A DNA stretch of 64,000 bases from Candidatus Eisenbacteria bacterium (GTDB lineage Bacteria; Eisenbacteria; RBG-16-71-46): NCBI GenBank assembly GCA_020847735.1, contig JADLBL010000023.1, forward strand, positions 62,001 to 126,000. The letters run 5' to 3'. Position numbers and translations under genes: made by a program. Below are positions 48,185 to 56,309 of the stretch, piece after piece. The first letter of the stretch is position 1. The number at the start of each line of letters is the position of its first letter. The notes beneath the pieces are model-generated. The model worked only from the letters and a program-made list of their open reading frames with translations, searched no databases and was not told where the DNA came from.

Positions 48185-48307
48185 TTGGACGGCGGCCGGG
48201 CGGCCGCGGTTTCAGCCCGGGCGGCCGGAGCCGGGCGCCGGCGGCGAGGTCGGTCCGCGCCGCGCCGGCAGGAACGCCGAAACCCCGGCCGCCCGGCCGC
48301 CGTCCAA
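48185..48307. repeat. palindromic element 2 (29-bp inverted repeats, 123 bp)
   Basis: The left arm 48185-48213 and the right arm 48279-48307 are reverse complements at 28 of 29 positions (beginning TTGGACGGCGGCC). The sequence is unrelated to element 1 but the architecture is the same. The right arm ends 8 bp before the sigma-factor ATG at 48316 and abuts its AGAGG ribosome-binding site, so folding could affect sigma expression. Confidence 0.85.
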
Positions 48308-48315
48308 GAGGCGTG

Positions 48316-48930
48316 ATGGCCATCACGACCACGCTCGAGCAGGCCGCCGCCGCGGCTCCGGCCGCTGAGGATCCGGTGCCCGCTCCCGACGCCGGGGAAC
48401 ACGCGCTGATCGCGCGCGCCCGCGCGGGCGAGTCGGCGGCATTCCGCGAGCTCGTCGAGCGGCACCAGGGCCGCGCGCTCGCGCTCGCGCGGCGTCTGCT
48501 GCGCGACGAGGCGGAGGCCGAGGAGTGCGCGCAGGACGCCTTCCTGCGCGCCTGGTCGGCGCTGCCCGGCTTCCGCGCCGAGTCGAGCTTCGGCACCTGG
48601 CTGCACCGCATCGTCCATCGCCGCGCGCTCGACCGGCTCGACTCGCTGCGCACACGCCGCCGCCACGAGTCGGCGGCTCCCTCGTGGCCCGAGGAAGGCG
48701 CGCGGCCCGCGGCCACGGGGGCCGCCTCGGACGAGCGCGTGCGCCGGCTGGTGGACGCGCTGCCGCACACGCAGCGCGCGGCGGTCACGCTCTTCTATTT
48801 CGAGGACCGCTCCGTGCGGGAGGCGGCGCGGGTGCTCGGCATGCACGAGAACACGGTGAAGACGCACCTGCACCGGGCGCGCGCCTCATTGCGCGCCGCC
48901 TGGGCGCGCGAAGAGGAGAAATCGCGATGA
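48316..48930 (+). CDS. ECF RNA polymerase sigma factor
   Basis: This 204-residue extracytoplasmic-function sigma factor has region 2 at about 35-100 (RELVERHQGRALALARRLLRDEAEAEECAQDAFLRAW, then FGTWLHRIVHRRALDRL). A 20-residue linker leads to region 4 (LPHTQRAAVTLFYFEDRSVREAARVLGMHENTVKTHLHRAR) with its DNA-binding helix-turn-helix. It lacks region 1 and region 3. Its stop overlaps the anti-sigma start (ATGA), as is normal for such pairs. The target promoters are unknown. Confidence 0.92.
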   Translation: MAITTTLEQAAAAAPAAEDPVPAPDAGEHALIARARAGESAAFRELVERHQGRALALARRLLRDEAEAEECAQDAFLRAWSALPGFRAESSFGTWLHRIVHRRALDRLDSLRTRRRHESAAPSWPEEGARPAATGAASDERVRRLVDALPHTQRAAVTLFYFEDRSVREAARVLGMHENTVKTHLHRARASLRAAWAREEEKSR

Positions 48931-49484
48931 ACTGCGGAACGTTCCTGCTGGCGCTCGAGGCCGGCGACGCCGCGTCGCTGAGCCGCGAGGCGCTCGCGCA
49001 CGCGGAAGGCTGCACGCTGTGCGGCCGCGCGCTCGCCGAAGCGCGCGACCTCGAGCGCGCGCTCGCGTCGCATCTGTCCGCCGCGGACGAGACCGTGCCC
49101 GCGGGTTTCACCGACCGGCTCATGACGCGGGTCGAACGCATGCCGCAGGTCCGCCTCGCGCCCTCGGACGTCGCGCGCGCCAGCCTCGCGGCGCTCGCGA
49201 CGCCGCCCATCGCCGCGTCGCTGGCGGCCGGCGTGGCGCTGCTCGGCTTCGCCGCCGCGAACGATTTCGATCCGGTCCGCATCGGCGCGGCCACCGGCGG
49301 GGCCCTCGCGCCGCTCGCCCGCGTCGCCGACGCCGTCGCCCGGCCGCTGACCGCCACCGGGCTTTCCGGCGTGATCGCCGACGCCGGGCTCGTCGCCGGC
49401 CTGCTGCCGCTCGCCGCGGCGCTGCTCGCCGCCGCCTGGTGGCTGGGCCGGCTGATCGGCGAGAAGAGCCCGCGGGCGCTGTAG
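48927..49484 (+). CDS. anti-sigma factor with zinc-binding N-terminus
   Basis: This 185-residue protein is probably membrane-bound. Its N-terminal domain carries HAEGCTLC (the HxxxCxxC of zinc-associated anti-sigma factors) after a Cys near the start (MNCGTFLLALEAGD). The C-terminal half has hydrophobic segments at about 95-115 and 150-175. It should sequester the sigma factor encoded just upstream. ZAS motifs can sense thiol oxidation. The next two genes on this strand encode thiol-disulphide proteins, so redox control is a reasonable hypothesis. Confidence 0.85.
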   Translation: MNCGTFLLALEAGDAASLSREALAHAEGCTLCGRALAEARDLERALASHLSAADETVPAGFTDRLMTRVERMPQVRLAPSDVARASLAALATPPIAASLAAGVALLGFAAANDFDPVRIGAATGGALAPLARVADAVARPLTATGLSGVIADAGLVAGLLPLAAALLAAAWWLGRLIGEKSPRAL

Positions 49485-49549
49485 TTCGGGCCGGGGCCCC
49501 CGCGGCACCGCGCCAGACGTTTCCTGACACGGCGTGCCGCGCGGCCGGG

Positions 49550-49555
49550 CATAAT
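49550..49555 (+). promoter_or_regulatory. -10 box CATAAT, leaderless start of the DUF255 gene
   Basis: CATAAT is followed by 8 nt and ATG 49564. An upstream CTGACA is 20 nt away, too far for an ordinary -35, so a different sigma factor or an activator may be used. Confidence 0.5.
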
Positions 49556-49563
49556 CGCCGCCC

Positions 49564-51648
49564 ATGTCCGCGCCCAACCGACTCGCGCTCGAGAAGAGCC
49601 CCTACCTGCTGCAGCACGCCCACAACCCCGTGGACTGGTACCCGTGGGGCGAGGAGGCGTTCGCGCGCGCGCGCGCCGAGGACAGGCCCATCTTCCTTTC
49701 GATCGGTTACGCGACCTGCCACTGGTGCCACGTCATGGAGCGCGAGTCGTTCGAGGACCCGGAAGTCGCCGCCGCGCTGAACGCGCACTTCGTGTGCATC
49801 AAGGTGGACCGCGAAGAGCGGCCCGACGTGGATCGCGTCTACATGACCGCGATGCAGGCGGCCGGCATGGGCGGCGGCTGGCCGCTCAACGTGTTCCTGA
49901 CCCCGCAGCTCGAGCCGTTCTACGGCGGCACCTACTTTCCTCCGCGCGCCGTGGACTCGCGCCCGGGCATGCTTGAGCTGCTGCCGCGCGTGCACGAAGC
50001 ATGGACGAACGAGCGCGCGGCGCTGGTCCAGCAGGGTTCCCGCGTGCTCGCCGCGGTGGAATCGCTGGCGCGGGCCGGGGGCGAAGCGGCCGCGTACGAC
50101 GAGCTGGCGCGCCAGTGCGCGGCCGCGCTCGAGCGTTCGTTCGACAAGGCGAACGGCGGCTTCGGCGGGCGGCCCAAGTTTCCCTCGACCGTGAACCTGG
50201 CGTTCCTGCTGCGCTGGTGGGCACGCGCGCCGCACGAGCGCGGCAACGCGCTCGACATGGTGCGCGCGCAGCTCGACGCGATGCGGGCGGGCGGCCTGCA
50301 CGACCACCTGGGCGGCGGCTTTCACCGCTACTCGGTGGACGAACGCTGGCTCGTGCCGCACTTCGAGAAGATGCTCTACGACCAGGCGCTGATCGCCGAC
50401 GCGTACCTCGACGCGTTCCACGCCTGCGGCGAAACCGCCTACGCCGACACCGCCCGCGGCGTGTTCCGCTACCTGGCGCGCGACCTGACCGGACCCGGGG
50501 GCGAGTTCCACTCGGCCGAGGACGCCGACTCCGAAGGCGAGGAGGGCCGCTTCTACGTGTGGACGCCGGCGCAGCTCGCCGGCGTGCTCGGAGGCGAGGA
50601 GGCGAGGCTTTTCGCGCTGCGCTACGGCGTGACGCCGCAGGGCAACTTCGAGCACGGCGCGAGCGTCCTGCACGAAGCGCACGCGCTCGACGAGCTCGCG
50701 CGCCGGCTCGGCACGGACGCGGCCGGGCTGGGCGCGCGCCTGGCCAGGGCGCGCGCGGCGCTGCTGTCCGCCCGCGAACTCCGGCCGCGGCCGCTGCGCG
50801 ACGACAAGGTCGTCACCGCCTGGAACGGCCTCGCCATCGCGTCGTGCGCGCGCGGGGCGCGCGTGCTGGGCGAGCCCGCGCTGGCGAAGGCCGCCGCGCG
50901 CGCCGCGACGTTCGTCTGGGAGCGGCTGCGCGATCCGGCGGGTGGCGCGCTGCGCCGGCGCTGGCGCGAGGGCGAAGCGGCGGGCGAGGGCCAGCTCGAC
51001 GACTACGCCTTCCTCGCGCGCGGCATGCTCGAGCTGTACCGCGCGACCTTCGAGCCGCTGTGGCTCGAGCGGGCGGTCGCGCTCACCGAAGCGCAGATCG
51101 AGCGTTTCTGGGACGAGCACGACGGCGCGTTCTTCGAAAGCCCCGCGGGCGACGCTTCGGTGCGCGTGCGCATGAAGGACGGCTTCGACGGCGCCGAGAT
51201 GGCCGGCAACTCGGTCGCCGCCGGGAACCTCGTGCGTCTCTCGGCGCTCGGCGAGCGGCGGGACTGGCGCCTTAAGTCGCGCCGCCTTCTCGACTACTAT
51301 TCCCGGCGCCTTTCCGGGAACGCCTGGGCGATGCCGCAAATGCTCGTCGCGATGGACCTGGCCGCGCACCCGTCGCGCCACGTCGTCGTCGCCGGCGAGC
51401 CGTCGCCCGGGCGGGACGCGCTGCTGGCGGCGGCGCGCGCGCGCTTCCGGCCCTTCGACGACCTGCTGGTGGTGGACGACGCCTCGCGAGAACGCCTTTC
51501 GCGCCTCGCGCCGTTCGCCGCGACGCTCGCGCCGAAGGACGGGCGCGCGACCGGCTACGTGTGCGTGGACCGGGCGTGCCGGCTGCCGGTGACGGAGCCG
51601 GAGGCGTTCGCAGCTCAACTCGACGAGGTCGCGCCCGCGGGCGCCTGA
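49564..51648 (+). CDS. DUF255 thioredoxin-fold protein (YyaL/SPATA20-like)
   Basis: This 694-residue cytosolic protein has an N-terminal thioredoxin-like domain ([23 protein letters not shown], then C52-H-W-C55 in [17 protein letters not shown]). A long alpha/alpha-barrel resembling glucosidase or epimerase folds follows ([45 protein letters not shown]). The biochemical role is not settled in any organism. It stands between a sigma/anti-sigma pair and dsbD, consistent with thiol chemistry. The mRNA is probably leaderless. Confidence 0.92.
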   Translation: MSAPNRLALEKSPYLLQHAHNPVDWYPWGEEAFARARAEDRPIFLSIGYATCHWCHVMERESFEDPEVAAALNAHFVCIKVDREERPDVDRVYMTAMQAAGMGGGWPLNVFLTPQLEPFYGGTYFPPRAVDSRPGMLELLPRVHEAWTNERAALVQQGSRVLAAVESLARAGGEAAAYDELARQCAAALERSFDKANGGFGGRPKFPSTVNLAFLLRWWARAPHERGNALDMVRAQLDAMRAGGLHDHLGGGFHRYSVDERWLVPHFEKMLYDQALIADAYLDAFHACGETAYADTARGVFRYLARDLTGPGGEFHSAEDADSEGEEGRFYVWTPAQLAGVLGGEEARLFALRYGVTPQGNFEHGASVLHEAHALDELARRLGTDAAGLGARLARARAALLSARELRPRPLRDDKVVTAWNGLAIASCARGARVLGEPALAKAAARAATFVWERLRDPAGGALRRRWREGEAAGEGQLDDYAFLARGMLELYRATFEPLWLERAVALTEAQIERFWDEHDGAFFESPAGDASVRVRMKDGFDGAEMAGNSVAAGNLVRLSALGERRDWRLKSRRLLDYYSRRLSGNAWAMPQMLVAMDLAAHPSRHVVVAGEPSPGRDALLAAARARFRPFDDLLVVDDASRERLSRLAPFAATLAPKDGRATGYVCVDRACRLPVTEPEAFAAQLDEVAPAGA

Positions 51649-51666
51649 GAGAGGGGAATGCAAGCG

Positions 51667-53619
51667 ATGAAGCGACTCCTGTGGGCGCTGCTGGCGGTGG
51701 CGCTCGGCCTCGCGCCGCTGGCGCACGCGCAGCAGGCGCCGGCGCCGGCCGGCGGCGGCGATGCCGGCGCGCAGGCCGGGGGCGAGGAGCCCGGCGACTC
51801 CGGGCCCGCGATTCCGGCCGCGGGCACGCTGGTGCGGGCGAGCGCGACCCCGGTCACGCTCGGGCCCGGCGGCACCGCGACGACGACCGTGACGCTCACC
51901 GTGCTGCCCGGCTGGCACATCAACGCCAACCCGCCGGCGCTCGACTACAACATTCCGACCAGGGTGTTCGTACGCGCCGGCTTCGGCGTCTCCGCCGGAT
52001 CTCCGACGTACCCGGCGCCGAAGAAGGCGAAGTTCGCCTTCGAGGACTCCGAGCTGTGGGTCTGGGACGGCGAGACGAAGGTCACGATCCCGCTCACCGC
52101 TTCCGCCGCGCCCGGCAACGGCGTTCACCTCCTGAGCGGTCGCGTCTCGTACCAGGGCTGTAACGATCAGGTGTGCCTGGCGCCCGCGAACGTGCCGTTC
52201 ACGGTCGCGGTCACGGTGACGGGTGGCGCCGACGGCGCCTTCGACAGCACCGGCCGCCCGCTCGACCGGCCGGCCGGCTCCGACAGCGCCGCCGCGGGCG
52301 CGGCGCCCGCGCCGCAGGCCGGCACGGGCTTTTTCACCGAGCGCCCCGCGGGCGCGGGTGCCGCCACCGCACCCGCCGGCGGAGCGGTGCAGAAGCGGCT
52401 CAGCGACGCGCTCGCCGGCGGCGGGCTCGCCTGGTTCCTCGCGCTGTTCGTGGGCGGGTTGCTGCTCAACCTGACGCCGTGCGTTTTCCCGATGCTCGGC
52501 ATCACGGTCTCGATCTTCGGCGCGCGGCGCAAGGAGGCGCTGCCCAAGGTCCTGCGCAACGCGGTCGTCTACGTGCTGGGCATCTGCGTCACCTATTCGG
52601 CGCTCGGCGCCGTCGCCGCCGCGACCGGCGGGCTGTTCGGCGCGGCGCTGCAGAACACCTGGGTGCTGGTGGGCCTCGGCCTCGTGCTGGTCGCGCTCTC
52701 GCTCTCGATGTTCGGCTTCTACGAGATGTCGCCGCCGACCTGGGTGCTCGACCGTGCGGGCGGCGCGAACACCTCGACGCTCGCCGGCCTGTTCCTCTCG
52801 GGGCTGCTCGTCGGCATCGTCGCCGCGCCCTGCGTCGGGCCCTTCGTGGTCGCGCTGCTCGCGATCCTCGCGCAGCGCGCCGATGTCGGCTTCGGGCTCG
52901 GCTCGATGTTCACGCTCTCGCTCGGCCTCGGGTTCCCGTACCTGTTCCTCGCCACGTTCTCGGGCTCGCTCCAGAGCCTGCCGCGCGCCGGCGAGTGGAT
53001 GGAGTGGGTGAAGAAGCTGTTCGGCGTCGTGCTCGCGACGCTGGGCCTCAATTACGTGCTGCTCGGGCTGGCGCCGAAGCTGGCGCCCTACCTGCTGCCG
53101 GCCGCGCTGGTGCTGGGCGGGCTCTACCTGGGGTTCATGGAGAAGAGCGCGAACGTCCGCAGGGGCTTCCGGCTCCTGAAGAACGTGTGCGGCGGGCTCG
53201 CCGTGCTCGCGGGCGTGTGGCTCACGCTGCAGGTGACGACCGCCGCCTCACGCTCGATCCCGTTCCGGCCCTACGACGAGCAGGCCGTGCAGGCGAGCCT
53301 CGCGGGCGGACGACGCGTGCTGCTCGACTTCTCGGCCGACTGGTGCGTGCCGTGCCACGAGCTCGAGCTGCAGACATTCCCGGACCCGAACGTGGTCGCC
53401 GCCGCGCGTCCGTTCGACGCCTACAAGGTGGACCTCACGAACGACGACTCGCCCGAGACGATCGCCTTCCGCAAGCGCTACGCGGTGCGCGGCGTGCCGA
53501 CGATCGTCTTTCTCGCGCCCGACGGCTCCGAGGTGGGCGACACGCGCGTCGAGGGGTTCGTGAACGCGCCCGAGTTCGTGAAGCGGCTGCGGGCCGCGGG
53601 CGGCGGCGCGAAGGACTGA
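51667..53619 (+). CDS. dsbD: thiol:disulfide interchange protein DsbD
   Basis: This inner-membrane reductase moves electrons from cytosolic thioredoxin to periplasmic thiols. After a signal peptide, the N-terminal periplasmic domain carries a Cys pair in YQGCNDQVCLAP (first Cys about residue 165). Eight transmembrane helices follow from about residue 255, with conserved Cys in NLTPCVFPMLG and AAPCVGPF. The C-terminal thioredoxin domain has W-C560-V-P-C563. Domain order and length match DsbD. I prefer ATG 51667, since GAGAGGGG is 10 nt before it and only 1 nt before ATG 51658. Confidence 0.93.
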   Translation: MKRLLWALLAVALGLAPLAHAQQAPAPAGGGDAGAQAGGEEPGDSGPAIPAAGTLVRASATPVTLGPGGTATTTVTLTVLPGWHINANPPALDYNIPTRVFVRAGFGVSAGSPTYPAPKKAKFAFEDSELWVWDGETKVTIPLTASAAPGNGVHLLSGRVSYQGCNDQVCLAPANVPFTVAVTVTGGADGAFDSTGRPLDRPAGSDSAAAGAAPAPQAGTGFFTERPAGAGAATAPAGGAVQKRLSDALAGGGLAWFLALFVGGLLLNLTPCVFPMLGITVSIFGARRKEALPKVLRNAVVYVLGICVTYSALGAVAAATGGLFGAALQNTWVLVGLGLVLVALSLSMFGFYEMSPPTWVLDRAGGANTSTLAGLFLSGLLVGIVAAPCVGPFVVALLAILAQRADVGFGLGSMFTLSLGLGFPYLFLATFSGSLQSLPRAGEWMEWVKKLFGVVLATLGLNYVLLGLAPKLAPYLLPAALVLGGLYLGFMEKSANVRRGFRLLKNVCGGLAVLAGVWLTLQVTTAASRSIPFRPYDEQAVQASLAGGRRVLLDFSADWCVPCHELELQTFPDPNVVAAARPFDAYKVDLTNDDSPETIAFRKRYAVRGVPTIVFLAPDGSEVGDTRVEGFVNAPEFVKRLRAAGGGAKD

Positions 53620-53631
53620 CGGCCGGCGCAA

Positions 53632-53671
53632 GACATCGCGGGCCGCCTCGATCGAGGCGGCCCGCGATGTC
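53632..53671. terminator. 40-bp perfect palindrome, bidirectional terminator
   Basis: GACATCGCGGGCCGCCTC pairs with its exact complement across GATC (18-bp stem), between the convergent dsbD and 53699 genes. The loop is itself palindromic, so the whole 40 bp reads the same on both strands. GGCCTTTGG follows on the plus side. Position and strength indicate shared termination. Confidence 0.75.
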
Positions 53672-53698
53672 GGCCTTTGGCGAGGTGTCGCGGCGCCG

Positions 53699-54184
53699 CT
53701 ACCGCAGCTTGAAGTGCCAGCCGGCGAGGACCTTGAAGTCCGGGCCGTCGCCCAGGCCGATCTTGCCCTCGACGAAGAAGCGGCTGCCCCGCTGCGTGGG
53801 CACGTCGGCGCCGAAGACGATCGTGCCCTCGGCGACGGTGTCGCTGCTGTCGCCGATGGGCCCCGGAGCGTCCCAGCTCACGAAGTGGACCGCGATGCCG
53901 CCGCCCGCGTAGGGCTGCCAGCTCATGCCCGAGACGGCGATGCGGTAGTGGAAGTCGCCGTTCAGCGACACGATCGTCATGTCGTCGCCGATGCCGAGGT
54001 CCACGCCCGGCACGAAGTCGAGCTGCGGGGCGACGTCGCCCATCTGCAGCTGGCCGCCGAAGACGACCTGGCTCGGGTCGGTCGAGAAGCCGATGTGGGG
54101 GCCGAAGGTCTGGAACGGGTTCGCCCACGCGGCGGCCGGCACGAGCGCGGCGACGGCGAGGGTGAGGACGAGCTTGCGGATCAT
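53699..54184 (-). CDS. small secreted beta-rich (outer-membrane-type) protein
   Basis: This 161-residue exported protein has a signal peptide to AWA (residue 21). The mature part is made of alternating strands (FGPHIGFSTDPSQVVFGGQLQMGDV, LGIGDDMTIVSLNGDFHYRI, WQPYAGGGIAVHFVSW, RFFVEGKIGLGDGPDFKVLAGWHFKL). This resembles a small eight-strand outer-membrane barrel. The terminal strand ends FKLR. ATG 54184 has AAAGGA at 6-nt spacing, and a TACTTG -10-like box lies about 40 nt upstream. No family name can be given. Confidence 0.75.
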   Translation of the reverse strand: MIRKLVLTLAVAALVPAAAWANPFQTFGPHIGFSTDPSQVVFGGQLQMGDVAPQLDFVPGVDLGIGDDMTIVSLNGDFHYRIAVSGMSWQPYAGGGIAVHFVSWDAPGPIGDSSDTVAEGTIVFGADVPTQRGSRFFVEGKIGLGDGPDFKVLAGWHFKLR

Positions 54185-54316
54185 GTCGAGTCCTTTCGTT
54201 GTGGAGGGAGCGGCGCGCCGGGCACAAGTAGCACGGCGGGCGCGCGGGACGCAATGCCCGCCGGCTCCGGCGGGGCCGCGCCCGGACGAGCCGGCGCGGC
54301 GCCCGTGCGGTTCCGG

Positions 54317-54346
54317 TTTCGGCGGGCCCGCGCGCTCCGTTAGACT
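54317..54346 (+). promoter_or_regulatory. promoter of the aspartyl protease/lipoprotein unit
   Basis: TTTCGG (54317-54322), an 18-nt spacer and TAGACT (54341-54346). The leader to ATG 54393 is about 40 nt and carries AGAGGGAG. Confidence 0.5.
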
Positions 54347-54392
54347 TCCCGCCCGTTCGCCTCCTGTCCGCGACCTGTCAGAGGGAGTCCCG

Positions 54393-56309
54393 ATGCCCCG
54401 ATCCTTCGCGCCGCGTGCCGCCGCTGCGTCCGCCGCGCTCGTGGTCGCCATCGCGACCGGGCCGTTCGCACCGGCCGCCCGCGCCGAGATCAGCCCCGAG
54501 GCGGCGCGGGTCGTCGCGCGCTACCTCGAGGTCACGGGCGGGGCCGCCGCCGCGGCGGCCGAGCAGACCACCTACACGCACGCACGCGTGCAGGCCTTCG
54601 GCTTCACGGGCTTCGTCGAGACCTGGTCGGCGCGGCCCGACCGGCACTTCAGCCGCACCGAGCTCGGGCCGTTCAAGCTCTCGGAGGGCAGCGAAGGCGG
54701 AGCGAGCTGGCGCACCGACCCGACGACCGGCCGGGTCGTCAGCCTCGCCGATCGCGACCTGCTCGAATCGCGCGTCGCGACCTGGTTCGAGCTCGAGCGC
54801 TGGAGCGAACCGGACCAGGGCGGCGGCCGGGTGAGCGTCGCGGGCCGCGAGCGCGACACCCTCGGCGCCTGCACGGTGCTGGCGATCGAGGCGCCCGGCG
54901 CGGCCGAGCTCAAGCCGCGCAAGCTGTGGTTCTCGGATTCGACCGGACTGCTCGTGCGCATGGAGGCGCCGCACGACCAGTCGTGGGTCACCACCGACTT
55001 CGCCGACTGGCGGCGCGCCGCCGGCCGGCTGCGGCCGTTCGTCAGCGTCACGGGTGTCTCGAGCATGCCGGCCAACCGCATGCGCGCTGTCGTGGACTCG
55101 GTCACCACGAACGTGAGCGTCGCCGGCGTCGCCTTCGCGCTGCCCGACTCGGGAGGCGGCAACGCGATCACCTGGCTCGGCAAGCCGGGCCGCGCGACGC
55201 TGCCGTTCGACTACACGGCGCGTCACGTGTGGCTCAGGGCCTCGATCAACGGCGGGCCCGAGCAGGACTTCCTGTTCGACACCGGCGCCAGCGTGACGGT
55301 GCTCGACAGCACGTTCGCGGCGACGCACGGCATCGCGACCGAGGGCCGCATGCAGGCGGCGGGCGCGGGGGCCTCGGGCAGCGCCGCGTTCGCGAAGATC
55401 GCCTCGCTCGCCGTGCGCGGCCCCGACGGCGACGGCGTCGAGCTGCACGACCTGCGCGTCGCGGTGCTGTCGGTGAACCCGATGTTCGCGCCCTACTTCT
55501 GGCGCGACATCGCCGGGATCGTCGGCTACGACTTCATCAGCCGCTTCGTGGTGACGCTGGACTACGACCGCGACGTGCTGGTGCTGAACGACCCGAAGAC
55601 GTTCCACTTCGCCGGCAGCGAGGCGCCGCTGCCGATGGTGATGAACGGCGTCGTGCCGGCGCTGCGCGGCACGCTCGACGGCCGGTACGAGGGCCTGTTC
55701 CGGCTCGACGTCGGCAGCAGCTCGACCGTGGACCTGCACTCGCCGTTCGCGAAGAAGCACGGGCTCGAGAAGCGCCTGCGCGACGCGCGCACCGTGACCG
55801 GCGCCGGCTTCGGCGGGCATTTCACCAGCTCGCTCGGCCGCGCCCGCGAGATGGCGTTCGGCCCCTACCACTGGGCCGATCCGATGGTCTCGATCTCGCA
55901 CGCCACCGAGGGCGCGTTCGCGAGCGAGGAGTTCGCGGGCAACGTCGGCAACCGCATCCTCGAGCGCTTCCGCGTGACGCTCGACTACGACGGCCGGCGC
56001 GTGTGGCTCGAGCCCGGCGCGCGCTACCGCGAGCGCGACTCGTTCACGCGCGCCGGGGTGCTGCTGGTGCGCGACGGCGGCCGCGTGCTGGCGCGCTCGG
56101 TGCTGGCCGGCTCGCCGGCGGCGAGGGCCGGCCTGCGCGAGGGCGACGAGGTGACGGCGGTGGACGGCCGCGCGATGGACGACTGGAAGCTGCGCGACCT
56201 CGAGAACCTGTTCGAGCGCGGCGAGAACGGCCGCAAGGTCACGCTGGCGGTCCGGCGCGACGGCGGGACCGAGGCGCTGACCCTGACGCTGCGCGAGATG
56301 CTGAGGTGA
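54393..56309 (+). CDS. secreted retropepsin-like aspartyl protease with PDZ domain
   Basis: This exported 638-residue protein has a signal peptide to ARA (about 29). An LolA-like or unknown domain (40-260) is followed by two retropepsin-like half-sites, FDTGAS with D296 and LDVGSSS with D439. A PDZ domain forms the last 80 residues (GSPAARAGLREGDEVTAVDGRAM). The DTG/DVGSS pair can form one bilobed active site. The domain order matches bacterial aspartyl protease family proteins of unknown substrate. The start is ATG 54393 after AGAGGGAG. It is coupled to the lipoprotein gene by a GTGA overlap. Confidence 0.88.
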   Translation: MPRSFAPRAAAASAALVVAIATGPFAPAARAEISPEAARVVARYLEVTGGAAAAAAEQTTYTHARVQAFGFTGFVETWSARPDRHFSRTELGPFKLSEGSEGGASWRTDPTTGRVVSLADRDLLESRVATWFELERWSEPDQGGGRVSVAGRERDTLGACTVLAIEAPGAAELKPRKLWFSDSTGLLVRMEAPHDQSWVTTDFADWRRAAGRLRPFVSVTGVSSMPANRMRAVVDSVTTNVSVAGVAFALPDSGGGNAITWLGKPGRATLPFDYTARHVWLRASINGGPEQDFLFDTGASVTVLDSTFAATHGIATEGRMQAAGAGASGSAAFAKIASLAVRGPDGDGVELHDLRVAVLSVNPMFAPYFWRDIAGIVGYDFISRFVVTLDYDRDVLVLNDPKTFHFAGSEAPLPMVMNGVVPALRGTLDGRYEGLFRLDVGSSSTVDLHSPFAKKHGLEKRLRDARTVTGAGFGGHFTSSLGRAREMAFGPYHWADPMVSISHATEGAFASEEFAGNVGNRILERFRVTLDYDGRRVWLEPGARYRERDSFTRAGVLLVRDGGRVLARSVLAGSPAARAGLREGDEVTAVDGRAMDDWKLRDLENLFERGENGRKVTLAVRRDGGTEALTLTLREMLR

